Assembly (NCBI RefSeq): GCF_012034335.1
Contig: NZ_JAATHJ010000022.1
Coordinates: forward strand, 1 to 54,538
From: Alkalicoccus luteus
GTDB taxonomy: Bacteria > Bacillota > Bacilli > Bacillales > Salisediminibacteriaceae
Length of the DNA: 54,538 bases
Direction of reading: 5' to 3'
The position numbers were made by a program, and so were the translations under genes. Each line of letters starts with the position of its first letter. Within the stretch, counting starts at the first letter, position 1. Below the pieces are notes generated by a model. That model saw nothing but the letters and a program-made list of their open reading frames with translations, was not told the DNA's origin and did no database searches. Shown piece by piece: positions 16,230-24,150 of this stretch.

Positions 16230-16847
16230 TCATCCCCTTTCGCGGGCTGTTGCTGCAAGCGTCTGAAAGAATAGGGCGGAGCTTGCAGAGCCCGGATCAA
16301 TGTGGCCTACGGAGCGGGCGCCGAGATAGGCGGCCCGCCCTTTTTTGGCGTGCATCTCTTTCGTTTTTGCTTTTAACTCATCGGCTTCATCGGAAAAGGC
16401 GTTCCAGTCCACGTCGCTTCCGTCAAATTTCTGCAGAAGCGGCACCCAAACGTCCACCATCGTTTTTTCCCCGACGGAAGCTTTGCCGCGCTGCTCGATC
16501 GCCGTTTTTCCGGCTTTCAGCGCATCGATCAGCTCTTTGTCAGACAGCGTCTCCTGCGTCCCTGCACTCGACGCCATTTTCATCATGGCTGATCCGTAAA
16601 GCGGACCGGATGCTCCGCCTATTTTCCCGATATATACCATCGCCACCGCTTTAAACAGCTCCCCCGGCGTAGCAAATGTTTTCTCGTCGAACAGCTTGTT
16701 CATCTCTTTGACGCCTCTCGCCATATTGATCCCGTGGTCCCCATCGCCGATCTTCTGGTCCAGGTCCGTCAATTCGTCTTTGTGCTCGTGAATTTGATCT
16801 GCAAACTGCTTCAGCCAGTGCTGTATGTCTTCTGCCGTCCATGTCAT
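16230..16847 (-). CDS. dhaL: DhaL, nucleotide-binding subunit of dihydroxyacetone kinase
   Basis: 205 residues. DQKIGDGDHGINM (residues 30-42) supplies the aspartates that hold two Mg ions and ADP. GGASGPLYGSAM and the late D-PGSASSALFF segment complete the helical barrel. DhaL transfers phosphate from its bound ATP to dihydroxyacetone held on DhaK. It sits 18 bp downstream of dhaK and just before dhaM, in the usual gene order of this pathway. Confidence 0.92.
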   Translation of the reverse strand: MTWTAEDIQHWLKQFADQIHEHKDELTDLDQKIGDGDHGINMARGVKEMNKLFDEKTFATPGELFKAVAMVYIGKIGGASGPLYGSAMMKMASSAGTQETLSDKELIDALKAGKTAIEQRGKASVGEKTMVDVWVPLLQKFDGSDVDWNAFSDEADELKAKTKEMHAKKGRAAYLGARSVGHIDPGSASSALFFQTLAATARERG

Positions 16848-16865
16848 GGCAAATCCTCCCCCTGA

Positions 16866-17861
16866 TTATCGCTTAAATGCGGTCGTATCTGCTTCTGCAG
16901 CGAGGTATTTTTTACGTGTTTCATCCAGCCGCAGAATCGACAGGGAGGCCCCGGCCATTTCCAGTGACGTCATGTATTCGCCGACGATGGTTTCTGTGAC
17001 GTGGAGCCCGTGCTGCTTGAGAATATCTGCGACCGTATGGTTCATCACGTACAGCTCCATGAGCGGTGTAGCTCCGAGTCCGTTTATCATGACCGCGATC
17101 TCTTCGCCGCTTTCCAGCTTCATGTCTTCATGAATTTTATCAAACAAAATCTGCGCAATTTCTTTCGCCGGCTTAAGAGCGGTTCGCTCGGTTCCCGGCT
17201 CGCCGTGGATACCGGTGCCGATTTCCATCTCGTTGTCGTCGAGCTCGAAGCCCGGTTTTCCGGCAGCCGGCACCGTACATGGATGGAGCGACATGCCCAT
17301 TGATTTCACGTTTTTAATGACGCCTTCCGCGATCTGCTGCACCTCATCGAGCGACTTGCCGTCTTCAGCAGCAGCTCCGGCAATTTTATGGACAAAAATC
17401 GTGCCTGCAATACCGCGGCGCCCGCTCGTAAAGGAGCTGTCTTCCACAGCGACGTCATCATTGACGACGACCTGCTTAACGCTGATTCCTTCTGCTTCCG
17501 CCATTTCTCCGGCCATTTCAAAGTTCATGACGTCGCCGGTGTAGTTTTTAATGACGAGCAGAACGCCTGCCCCGCCGTCTACAGCTTTAATCGCCTCAAA
17601 CACCTGGTCCGGCGTTGGAGAAGTGAACACTTCACCGGCGATTGCGCCATCGAGCATGCCTTTGCCGACGAAGCCGCCGTGAGCCGGCTCATGACCGCTT
17701 CCGCCACCGCTTACGACCCCAACCTTCCCGTTCACCGGGGCATCTTTACGGACGACAACCGTCGTTCCGTCCACCCGTTTTAACGCCTGCGGATGCGCTG
17801 CCACCATCCCGTTTAACATTTCGTCTACAATCTGGTCCACATCGTTCATCAGTTTTTTCAT
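16866..17861 (-). CDS. dhaK: DhaK, dihydroxyacetone-binding kinase subunit
   Basis: 331 residues. VSGGGSGHEPAHGGFVG (residues 50-66) and IGTGIHGEPGTER (214-226) carry the active-site histidines. The latter (His219) should form the covalent hemiaminal with dihydroxyacetone. FTSPTPDQV and LVIKNYTGD are further family motifs. It phosphorylates dihydroxyacetone to DHAP in the cytoplasm using phosphate relayed from PEP through DhaM and DhaL. It is the first gene of the operon, behind a sigma-54 promoter and a cre-like site. Confidence 0.95.
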   Translation of the reverse strand: MKKLMNDVDQIVDEMLNGMVAAHPQALKRVDGTTVVVRKDAPVNGKVGVVSGGGSGHEPAHGGFVGKGMLDGAIAGEVFTSPTPDQVFEAIKAVDGGAGVLLVIKNYTGDVMNFEMAGEMAEAEGISVKQVVVNDDVAVEDSSFTSGRRGIAGTIFVHKIAGAAAEDGKSLDEVQQIAEGVIKNVKSMGMSLHPCTVPAAGKPGFELDDNEMEIGTGIHGEPGTERTALKPAKEIAQILFDKIHEDMKLESGEEIAVMINGLGATPLMELYVMNHTVADILKQHGLHVTETIVGEYMTSLEMAGASLSILRLDETRKKYLAAEADTTAFKR

Positions 17862-17902
17862 GCGTGTAACCTCCTTTGAAATGTCGAGCTGCCTCTAAAC
17901 AT

Positions 17903-17919
17903 ATGCAAGGATCGTGCCA
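17903..17919 (-). promoter_or_regulatory. Sigma-54 promoter of dhaKLM-glpP
   Basis: On the minus strand TGGCACgatccTTGCAT matches the -24/-12 consensus TGGCAC-N5-TTGCW in every specified base. It is 41 bp before the DhaK start and directly downstream of the activator gene 17945-19942, so dhaKLM should depend on RpoN and that activator. Confidence 0.9.
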
Positions 17920-17922
17920 AAT

Positions 17923-17936
17923 TGAAAACGCTTACG
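17923..17936. promoter_or_regulatory. cre-like CcpA site upstream of dhaK
   Basis: TGAAAACGCTTACG fits the cre consensus TGWNANCGNTNWCA except for the last base. It directly abuts the -24 element of the dhaK promoter, so CcpA bound there could block activation when preferred sugars are present. Confidence 0.6.
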
Positions 17937-17944
17937 ATTCGCAG

Positions 17945-19942
17945 TTACGGCTGTTCTTTTTGGAGTATCTGGTCATGATGACCAGAGGGCTGGGCAGATT
18001 GACCAAACAGCTCTGTCAGGCCATGCTCGTGAAGCTTGCGGGCGGCTGTTTTATGCGAGACGCCGAGCATCCGTCCAAGTTCGGAATAGCTTGCCGCGTA
18101 AGGCGCTGCACGTTTGACCGCTTCGCGCTCCGCTTCTGCGAGCGTAAGCGGTGCTTCTTCTTTTCGCGTGAACGCATCCGGTACGTGCGCCGCGGTTAAC
18201 TGGTCATCCGGATACAGCGTCATAATCCGCTCGATCACATTTTGCAGCTCACGGACGTTCCCGGGCCAGCTTCTTTTCTCAAGGGCCTCTAAAAAAGACG
18301 TATCGACGTGCGGATCTTCCCGCTCCATGAGACGTGAAAAGTAGTGAATGTAGTTGGCCGCAAGGAGCCGGATGTCGCCGCCGCGCTCCCGTAAAGCCGG
18401 CAGATGAAGCGGAACGACATACAGCCGGTAAAATAAATCGTCGCGAAACGCGTCACTCGTGATCAGTTCATCTGGCGCCCGGTTCGTCGCAGTGATGATG
18501 CGGATGTCGACCGGGATCCGCTCCCTGCCGCCAACGCGGGTAATTTCCCGTTCCTGAATTACACGCAGCAGCTTGCTCTGCACTTCCGGCGCAAGCTCGG
18601 AAATCTCATCGAGAAACAGCGTGCCGCCGTCTGCCTGTTCAAAAGCGCCGATATGCGTTTTAAACGCGCTCGTAAACGCTCCTTTTTCGTGGCCGAATAA
18701 CTCGCTCTCCAAAAGCGTCACCGGAATCGACGCACAGTTTACCGCTATAAAGGGCTTCAGCCTTCTGCGCCCGGCTTGATGGATCCCGCGAGCGAGCAGC
18801 TCTTTTCCCGTGCCGCTTTCGCCGCTGATAAACACTGTCGCATCCGTCTCGGAGGCTCTCATCGCCGCGCGTATCGTATTCCGAAGCGCCGGGCTCTCGC
18901 CGACGAGCGACTGAAACGCGAGTTCATCGGCTGATTCAGCCTGCTGACGTGATACGGCAGGAACACCTTTTAACAATTCGCGCATGCCGCGCGACGCCCG
19001 CAGGGTAATGACGGCTCCGCGAAACTGTCCGCTCAGAAAAACCGGATCCGCCTGCATGACGTAAACGTCACCATCCTTCGTGCGAATCGCCCGCGTTACC
19101 GGGAGCTGTCGCTTCAGCGACGCCCATTCTTCCTTCTTCATCAGCCGCCGCGGCTCGATCGTTTCCCGCTCCTGCCATTTTGTAAAAGCCGTGTTTTCGT
19201 AGACGCTGTCCCCTGCTTCGTCGAGAAAGACGATCGCATCCTGAATTGCTGAGAGCAACAGCTGCAGCCGTTCTTTCAAAAGACGCACGGATTCGAGCTC
19301 CCGTGAGACGCTCTCGACGTTGGAAATATCCTCAAACGTGGCAACGGCTCCGATGATCTCCCCGTCGTAGTAAACCGGCGCCCGGTTCGTAATGATCTGC
19401 GTACGATGCAGCTTCATTTTCACGTTCCACTGCGCTTCTCCGGTCTTCAGCACGCGGTGCATCATCGACCCAGGCACACTCCGGTCGGCTCGGCTTCCGT
19501 GAAGCTCTGCCTGTGCTCTGCCGATGAGCGCCGCTGCTGCTTCATTGACGTACGTAATCCGGTTTTCCCGGTTCACAACGAGCACCCCATGACGCATGGC
19601 GGCCATCGCCGCTTCCATGCTGACAGAGCTTTCAATGAGGAGCTCATCTGCCATCGTATCCGGTTCTTCTTCCTGCTCCTGAGCAAAAAATGTCTCAATT
19701 ACATCCAGCAGCGGATCGGCATCTGGTTCTTCTGTGTAAATCCTGAAGGAAGCACCGGACGGAATACGCAGCGACACGATCGCAAGCAGATTCGCGATCT
19801 GGGCACGCCTGCCTCCGTATTCGATCCACACGTGCTGCAAATCATCGGATGAGGAAACGTGCTGCTGCAACGTGGAAATCATCGCAGCTGCAAGCCGGAT
19901 GTGCAGCCCGTTTCTGCGCTGAAACTGCATCATTTTTTCCAA
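17945..19942 (-). CDS. HPr-PAS-AAA+ sigma-54 activator of the dha operon
   Basis: 665 residues. The N-terminus (about 5-90) resembles HPr. [14 protein letters not shown] holds the phospho-histidine position (His14), and the Ser-46 position appears to be Asn (ANLLAIVSL). Two PAS-like regions follow (about 110-205 and 225-330). The AAA+ domain (about 345-575) has [16 protein letters not shown] and the sigma-54 contact loop as GAFTSA rather than GAFTGA. A Fis-type helix-turn-helix ([18 protein letters not shown]) ends it. TTG 19942 lies 8 nt after GGAGG. It should activate the adjacent dhaKLM promoter, and PTS phosphorylation of the HPr-like domain could sense sugar supply (inference). Confidence 0.88.
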   Translation of the reverse strand: MEKMMQFQRRNGLHIRLAAAMISTLQQHVSSSDDLQHVWIEYGGRRAQIANLLAIVSLRIPSGASFRIYTEEPDADPLLDVIETFFAQEQEEEPDTMADELLIESSVSMEAAMAAMRHGVLVVNRENRITYVNEAAAALIGRAQAELHGSRADRSVPGSMMHRVLKTGEAQWNVKMKLHRTQIITNRAPVYYDGEIIGAVATFEDISNVESVSRELESVRLLKERLQLLLSAIQDAIVFLDEAGDSVYENTAFTKWQERETIEPRRLMKKEEWASLKRQLPVTRAIRTKDGDVYVMQADPVFLSGQFRGAVITLRASRGMRELLKGVPAVSRQQAESADELAFQSLVGESPALRNTIRAAMRASETDATVFISGESGTGKELLARGIHQAGRRRLKPFIAVNCASIPVTLLESELFGHEKGAFTSAFKTHIGAFEQADGGTLFLDEISELAPEVQSKLLRVIQEREITRVGGRERIPVDIRIITATNRAPDELITSDAFRDDLFYRLYVVPLHLPALRERGGDIRLLAANYIHYFSRLMEREDPHVDTSFLEALEKRSWPGNVRELQNVIERIMTLYPDDQLTAAHVPDAFTRKEEAPLTLAEAEREAVKRAAPYAASYSELGRMLGVSHKTAARKLHEHGLTELFGQSAQPSGHHDQILQKEQP

Positions 19943-19960
19943 TATGCTCTCCTCCCCAGC

Positions 19961-19991
19961 TATAACGAACGGACATCACTTGTTCGTTATA
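19961..19991. promoter_or_regulatory. Perfect dyad upstream of the dha activator gene
   Basis: TATAACGAAC (19961-19970) and GTTCGTTATA (19982-19991) form a perfect 10-bp inverted pair with an 11-bp spacer, about 20 bp upstream of the activator start. Spacing and symmetry suit a dimeric repressor or autoregulatory site. The remaining gap to 20243 shows no clear gene. Confidence 0.5.
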
Positions 19992-20242
19992 TGATTCGAC
20001 GCGAGGGAGCGATTTCCTTTTTAACTAACGTAAGAGATTCGATGTGAGCGGCTATGCTTTCGACAAAATGAAACAGTTAGAAAAAATGTACATCCAGATC
20101 GGTCTACTGTTGTTATTGTTTAATAAAAAATGACAGCTGACGGACATTTTGCTTTCCAAAACTATTTTTTTGCGATCGGTCCCCTCCCTTTTCTCATTTT
20201 TGATGTACTTGAAGACCGGAAGACAAAAGAGGAGGAATCGAT

Positions 20243-21025
20243 ATGAAACGAATTGTGTTAAAGGAAGAGCTTGCAGTGATTACAGGAGACTATAAGCTGG
20301 CGATGGTGCTGAATCAGATGATGTACTGGAGCCGCCGCACGAAAAACCGCGATGGCTGGGTGTATAAAAGCGGGCAGGAGCTGGCGGAGGATATGCTGAT
20401 GAACGTGTCTGCCTATTCCATGCGAACGTATTTAAAGAAGTTGACGCAGCTCGGGTTCATGGAGGAGCGCCGCAATCCGGTGATGAAATGGGATAAGACG
20501 ATGCAGTACCGCGTCTGCTGGGAAACGATTCAAGGAGCTGTAGAAAATGCCGGGTACAGCTGGGAGGAAGAGTCCGTTTCGAACGTAAAAAATTCCGTTT
20601 CGAAAAAGGAAAATACCGCTGCTATACCAGAGAATCCTGCAAAGATAACACCAGAAAGACGAGAAGACCCGCTGGCTTCTCTATGTATCGATCAGTTTGG
20701 AATGATTGAGGGATTAGAAAAGCGGCTTGCAGCATGGCGGCCATTGTTTCAGGACTTTGAAGCGGTACTCCGAGAAGCGCTCGCAAAAGCGGCCTCATAC
20801 GGAGCCCGCTCCTTTTCCTATGTGGAAAAAATGCTGGAGTCCTGGAAGACGGTGAAACGACCGTTTACCCAAATGACACCTGTCAAAACAGCGCCGGTAC
20901 CTGCATGGCTGTCAAATGATCAGCCGGTTATTCCGTCTTCTCCGGAAACCCTTGCCGCACTCAGGCAGCAGGCAGAATTGCTAAAGGAAGGTCTTGCAGC
21001 GAAAAAACGGCTCCGCAGAGCATAA
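20243..21025 (+). CDS. Phage/plasmid-type replication protein, DnaD-like
   Basis: 260 residues. The N-terminal part (about 1-95; VITGDYKLAMVLNQMMYWSRR, then a winged-helix stretch ending QYRVCW) resembles replication initiator-like HTH proteins of Bacillus phages and plasmids. A charged linker precedes a C-terminal helical part (about 150-205; YGARSFSYVEKMLESWK) that matches the DnaD/DnaB_2 end motif YxxxxxxYIxxIL-x-W. AGGAGG precedes ATG 20243. No phage neighbours surround it, so it may be a domesticated or remnant gene. Confidence 0.7.
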   Translation: MKRIVLKEELAVITGDYKLAMVLNQMMYWSRRTKNRDGWVYKSGQELAEDMLMNVSAYSMRTYLKKLTQLGFMEERRNPVMKWDKTMQYRVCWETIQGAVENAGYSWEEESVSNVKNSVSKKENTAAIPENPAKITPERREDPLASLCIDQFGMIEGLEKRLAAWRPLFQDFEAVLREALAKAASYGARSFSYVEKMLESWKTVKRPFTQMTPVKTAPVPAWLSNDQPVIPSSPETLAALRQQAELLKEGLAAKKRLRRA

Positions 21026-21054
21026 AAAAAGGCTCTGCCAGAAGTGGCAGAGCC
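21024..21054 (-). terminator. Intrinsic terminator of the YtxH-like gene
   Basis: GGCTCTGCCA (21031-21040) and TGGCAGAGCC (21045-21054) form a perfect stem, with seven T residues following on the minus strand. It can also stop readthrough from the gene ending at 21025. Confidence 0.88.
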
Positions 21055-21068
21055 GTGAAGGTTTCTTG

Positions 21069-21356
21069 TTATTTTGGATCTTCTTCTTCCTCGTCCTTCA
21101 GCTTCTCGTTGTAGTAATTAACGGAGAACTGCGCTCCCTCATCTACCATCGAGTTGTCCTGAATGTCGAGCGGATCGGAGTGTCCGACCTTTTCCCGAAG
21201 TTCGCGGTCTTCGTCTTCTTTCGTCTGGCCTTTTACTTCTGCGACCGCCCGTTTTACATAGTCCGCTGCTTTCTCACGGTTCTCATTGTTTCGCAAGTAG
21301 TAAACGGCGGCCGCTGCTGTTGCTGTTAGTGCGGAAAAGAGTAGTTTATTTGCCAT
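21069..21356 (-). CDS. YtxH-like small membrane-anchored protein
   Basis: 95 residues. An N-terminal helix (LLFSALTATAAAAVYYL) is followed by a Lys/Glu-rich amphipathic stretch (NREKAADYVKRAVAEVKGQ) as in YtxH-type general stress proteins, and an acidic tail. The start ATG 21356 has no ribosome binding site at normal distance. AAAGGTGGTGA lies 31 nt upstream, but a strong hairpin between them (21364-21385) would bring it close. An in-frame TGA 18 nt upstream of the ATG rules out a longer protein. It is followed by a terminator. Confidence 0.75.
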   Translation of the reverse strand: MANKLLFSALTATAAAAVYYLRNNENREKAADYVKRAVAEVKGQTKEDEDRELREKVGHSDPLDIQDNSMVDEGAQFSVNYYNEKLKDEEEEDPK

Positions 21357-21363
21357 ATACGTG

Positions 21364-21399
21364 TGCGCGCTGTGTCAGCGCTGCACCTCACCACCTTTC
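21364..21399 (-). promoter_or_regulatory. Hairpin between ribosome binding site and start codon
   Basis: On the minus strand AAAGGTGGTGA (21398-21388, one mismatch to the full anti-SD complement) is followed by a stem. GCGCTG and CAGCGC enclose an ACA loop, extended by TGC and GCA past one bulged A (21385-21364). Then come 7 nt and ATG 21356. Folding would reset the spacing to a normal value. Confidence 0.55.
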
Positions 21400-21410
21400 T
21401 TGTAGAATAG

Positions 21411-21555
21411 TCAGGCTCGTCTTCCGAGTATCAGGTTCACGACAGCGACGATCAGTGCGATAACGAGCAGCGTATGAATGAGTCCGCCGCCGAAATCCAG
21501 ACTGAAGCCAAGCAGCCATGCTAGAATAAGAATACCAATAATAGTCCAAAATCAC
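21411..21555 (-). pseudogene. Lmo0937-type mini membrane protein, apparent +1 frameshift
   Basis: Too short for standard gene calling. AAGGAG (21571-21566) precedes GTG 21555. Removing one T from the run of four just after it gives one frame: VIWTIIGILILAW, then LLGFSLDFGGGLIHTLLVIA and ending NLILGRRA. That is the two-helix, GGG-hinged protein of the Lmo0937 family (about 47 residues). As written, the frame breaks at that run. It lies between the YtxH-like gene and a possible sigma-B promoter. Either a true lesion or a homopolymer sequence error. Confidence 0.6.
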
Positions 21556-21634
21556 AATGTCCACTCTCCTTCTTTGTCCATAATTAGATTGAATTGTTGA
21601 TGATTAGTTTTATGACTGCGGTGTTATAGTATCT

Positions 21635-21660
21635 ATTACCAAAAAGCCTATATGCAAAAC
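21635..21660 (-). promoter_or_regulatory. Possible sigma-B promoter
   Basis: On the minus strand GTTTTG (21660-21655) and GGTAAT (21640-21635) are 14 bp apart, loosely matching GTTTAA-N12-14-GGGTAT. It precedes two genes of stress-associated families. The match is weak. Confidence 0.25.
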
Positions 21661-21731
21661 ATTCTTTTTGTGAAACCTGCTGAACGGGCCTGATACAAGT
21701 ACTAATTCCATTCAGGAAGGGGGTTATCCAT

Positions 21732-22493
21732 ATGAAACGACAGTTTGAGTCGGAGCGGCTGGAACTGATCCATCGTGCTTCAAAGGGGCAGGAATATTGG
21801 ACAGAGGAAAGGACAGCTTCTCTCCCGGAAGCAGCAGCGCGTCATTTGCGCAGAGCCGGCTGGATCGGCAAGCCGGTTATCTGGGAAGCCGACATCATCT
21901 GGAAAGAAAGCTTCATTCGTCTTGCTCCCGGAAAACCGTGGACGCAGCTGGAAACAAAGCAGTATTTGTCTATGGTGGAGCCGGCACGCACTGCCTATAT
22001 GCGGACGAAGCGCATGCCGCTTGAGGTCCGCGACTTGTTTATGGATGGGTCAGGACGTATGGACGGACGGTTTCTGAAAGTCATTCCCGCTTTTCGAACT
22101 TCGGGCCCTGAACTCAGTCAGGGAGCGCTGCTCACCATTTTTGCCGAGGCTCTGCTGCTTCCAGCTCTGTTCCTGCATCCCGGCATAAAGTGGCTCGAGC
22201 CGACTGCACACGGTATCAAGGTAGCGCTGTCTCACGCCGGTCTGCACGTCACCGGCACGTTTTCTGCCGACGAATCGGGTTTGTTCAGCCGTTTTGACAG
22301 CGAAGACCGGCCGTACAAAGAAAAAGACGGTACGTACCGGCTCCGCCCATTTACAGCGGAAGTCGAATCCTGGCAGACACAGGGGCCGCTGACGATACCG
22401 AAAGCGATTCGCATCATGTGGCACCTTGACTCCGGTGCTTATGATTACTATAAAGGAACGATCGAAACAATCCAGGAAGCACATCCCGGCTGA
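21732..22493 (+). CDS. DUF6544 family protein
   Basis: 253 residues, no signal peptide. LPEAAARHLRRAGWIGKPVI near residues 31-50, the long middle stretch with FRTSGPELSQGALLTIFAEALLLP, and the end RPFTAEVESW then PKAIRIMWHL fit the DUF6544 family of Bacillota and Bacteroidota proteins. The function of that family is unknown. The start is ATG at 21732 behind AGGAAGGGGG. It stands alone and converges on the small gene at 22608-22883 across a terminator. Confidence 0.7.
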   Translation: MKRQFESERLELIHRASKGQEYWTEERTASLPEAAARHLRRAGWIGKPVIWEADIIWKESFIRLAPGKPWTQLETKQYLSMVEPARTAYMRTKRMPLEVRDLFMDGSGRMDGRFLKVIPAFRTSGPELSQGALLTIFAEALLLPALFLHPGIKWLEPTAHGIKVALSHAGLHVTGTFSADESGLFSRFDSEDRPYKEKDGTYRLRPFTAEVESWQTQGPLTIPKAIRIMWHLDSGAYDYYKGTIETIQEAHPG

Positions 22494-22542
22494 AGCAAGC
22501 CGTCGTCTTCGTCGATTTGAACAAAGCTTTCCTAAACCGCAC

Positions 22543-22579
22543 AAAAAAAGCTTCTGCTTTCTGCCCAAAGCGAAGCTTT
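22543..22579 (-). terminator. Intrinsic terminator of the 22608-22883 gene
   Basis: AAAGCTTC and GCTTT (22547-22560) pair with AAAGC and GAAGCTTT (22567-22579), with one bulged T. On the minus strand the stem is followed by T residues. Confidence 0.8.
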
Positions 22580-22607
22580 CACTGGCTCTGTTCTGCCCAA
22601 GTTGTAT

Positions 22608-22883
22608 TTATGCTTCTTCTTTTACCGGTTCTGCACCGGAAATAGCCTCCTGCTTGGATCTGTTCATCATCAGCTTGCGGTGCAAGTGCTGCATTTCCCG
22701 GAGGACATCGCCCATTTTTTTCTGGTAGTGATCGTGGGTGTGCCGGTCCGAATATGTTTGTTTAATTCTCCTCAAAAAATGGAGGCGCCGGCCTAAACTG
22801 TCCAGCTGCAGCTGCAGAGACTGTTCTTCTCTTCGCAGTCGCGAAAGAGTGTTTTGTTCCATCAGTGACAGGTTGTGTTTCAC
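22608..22883 (-). CDS. Small coiled-coil protein
   Basis: About 91 residues, highly charged, with a long helix-forming stretch (LSRLRREEQSLQLQLDSLGR, then HFLRRIKQTYSD and VLREMQHLHRKLMMN) predicted to form a coiled coil. AAGGAGG lies 9 nt before GTG 22883 and only 3 nt before an in-frame ATG at 22889, so GTG is the likelier start. Cytoplasmic. No family recognised, function unknown. Confidence 0.65.
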   Translation of the reverse strand: MKHNLSLMEQNTLSRLRREEQSLQLQLDSLGRRLHFLRRIKQTYSDRHTHDHYQKKMGDVLREMQHLHRKLMMNRSKQEAISGAEPVKEEA

Positions 22884-23106
22884 GTGCATCTTCCTCCTTC
22901 ATGTTTTCCTGGTCGTTGGAGTAGAGGAGTGGAGTTCAAGCTTAAAAAACGCCCTCGCCAGAATTGAAAGCGCCTACAAGTCATATTCCACTATTTCCAC
23001 CGTTCCAAACGCAAATATGGGAAAATCTATGAGGGCAAAAGGACTATTTTTGCTAACTTCTGGTAAGCAGTCATTGCTTGCTTATGTCTCGACGAACGTC
23101 TTTTTT

Positions 23107-23439
23107 TCAGGTTTCGTCAACCTGCTTAAGCAACGTTCGCCGGCTGAAGCCCCCGCGTTCCGCGCGCTTTTTCAGGCGGATCTGCTCTACTTCGTCTGCT
23201 GTGCTTCCATAATATTCTGCGAGCGCGTGCAGCACTTCCATTGCATCGGCGATCTCTTCCAGTTTGTCCTGCTGCGCCTCCGCGTGCTCCAGCTCCAGTG
23301 CTTCTTCACGCAGCTTTTCGAGCAGTTTTGTTTCGTAGGCGTCCGCATCCAGTGTGGCTGTCTCGCACGTCTTGCCGTCTTTTTCAATGATTTCCGGAAT
23401 GAGATCCCGGACAAGCTTGTTGTACATGCTAGTCACCAT
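23107..23439 (-). CDS. MazG/PRA-PH-like nucleotide pyrophosphohydrolase
   Basis: 110 residues. YNKLVRDLIPEIIEKDGK, then LLEKLREEALELEHA and EIADAMEVLHALAEYYG, is the pattern of the all-alpha NTP-pyrophosphohydrolase superfamily, with EExxE and ExxD magnesium-binding residues. Proteins beginning with this YNKLVRDxIP motif are thought to clear non-canonical nucleotides. AAGGAGG sits 5 nt before ATG 23439, and the upstream ATG at 23454 overlaps the site. The 217-bp gap to 22890 shows no gene. Confidence 0.85.
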   Translation of the reverse strand: MVTSMYNKLVRDLIPEIIEKDGKTCETATLDADAYETKLLEKLREEALELEHAEAQQDKLEEIADAMEVLHALAEYYGSTADEVEQIRLKKRAERGGFSRRTLLKQVDET

Positions 23440-23461
23440 GTGTACCTCCTTCATTGCTGGT

Positions 23462-23578
23462 TTATGCGTCTCGAGAATCCCTGCGTTTCCTTCTGACTTG
23501 ATAGACGATGGTGACCACTGCTGCTACGAGCAGCAGAACAAGGAGCGGACTTTCCAGCATCCAGCCGAGAATCGTCAT
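23462..23578 (-). CDS. Small single-helix membrane protein (38 residues)
   Basis: Starts MTILGWMLESPLLVLLLVAA, continues through one membrane helix and ends in a strongly basic tail (QVRRKRRDSRDA), so the C-terminus should face the cytoplasm. AGGAGG sits 7 nt before ATG 23578. It is 22 bp upstream of the pyrophosphohydrolase start and may share its transcript. Function unknown. Confidence 0.65.
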   Translation of the reverse strand: MTILGWMLESPLLVLLLVAAVVTIVYQVRRKRRDSRDA

Positions 23579-23643
23579 GCAGATGCCTCCTGTTTGAAAT
23601 GATGGGCTTCTTTACGTTCTTACAGCTTTCCGACTGTCGTCAT

Positions 23644-24135
23644 TTACGTAGCTGCTTCTGTCTGCCATATCTTTTTGACGAAACATACACGGTCCTTTCC
23701 AGAACCGTCATAGTCGGCATGAACCGGTATGCTATCGATAACGTGAGTGCCTTCTATAATAGAAAAGCCGTTTGCCTGAAGAAACGCGATTGATGTTTTG
23801 TTAATTGGTGATGTGACCGCATAGATGTCGGTTCGTCCCTGTTCCATCGCTTTCTTACAAAACACCTGGTACAGCTCCCTTGCAAGCTTCTGCCTGCGGT
23901 AGGCCGGATCGATTCCGACAAAGTGAATATAGGCAGCCTGCGGATCGGCCTGTGAAAGAAAACCGACTAAAAAGCCGCACGTGTTTCCGTCTGATTCTAC
24001 TATAAAGCACGTTTGCTTAAAATGACGGACGAACAGTCTTGGCAGCATATCGCTCATCTGCCTTCCGCCCCACCATTCGTTGACCTGTCCGATGAGCGCG
24101 TCGTAATCGTGAAGCGTCATGTTGCGTATATGCAT
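23644..24135 (-). CDS. GNAT family N-acetyltransferase
   Basis: 163 residues. The opening strand MHIRNMTLHDYDALIGQVNE, FLVGFLSQADPQAAYIHFVG, the acetyl-CoA loop YRRQKLARELY and TSIAFLQANGF match the GNAT fold in order. The substrate is unknown. The loop is RRQKLA rather than the more common RGxGxG/A, a tolerated variation. It is 15 bp downstream of the S41 peptidase gene and probably in one transcript. Confidence 0.85.
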   Translation of the reverse strand: MHIRNMTLHDYDALIGQVNEWWGGRQMSDMLPRLFVRHFKQTCFIVESDGNTCGFLVGFLSQADPQAAYIHFVGIDPAYRRQKLARELYQVFCKKAMEQGRTDIYAVTSPINKTSIAFLQANGFSIIEGTHVIDSIPVHADYDGSGKDRVCFVKKIWQTEAAT

Positions 24136-24150
24136 GTCTTATCCCCTCTC

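Noticed and set aside
22966-22979. cre-like sequence TGAAAGCGCCTACA
   Set aside because: One mismatch at a fixed position and no carbon-related gene next to it. Chance is likely.
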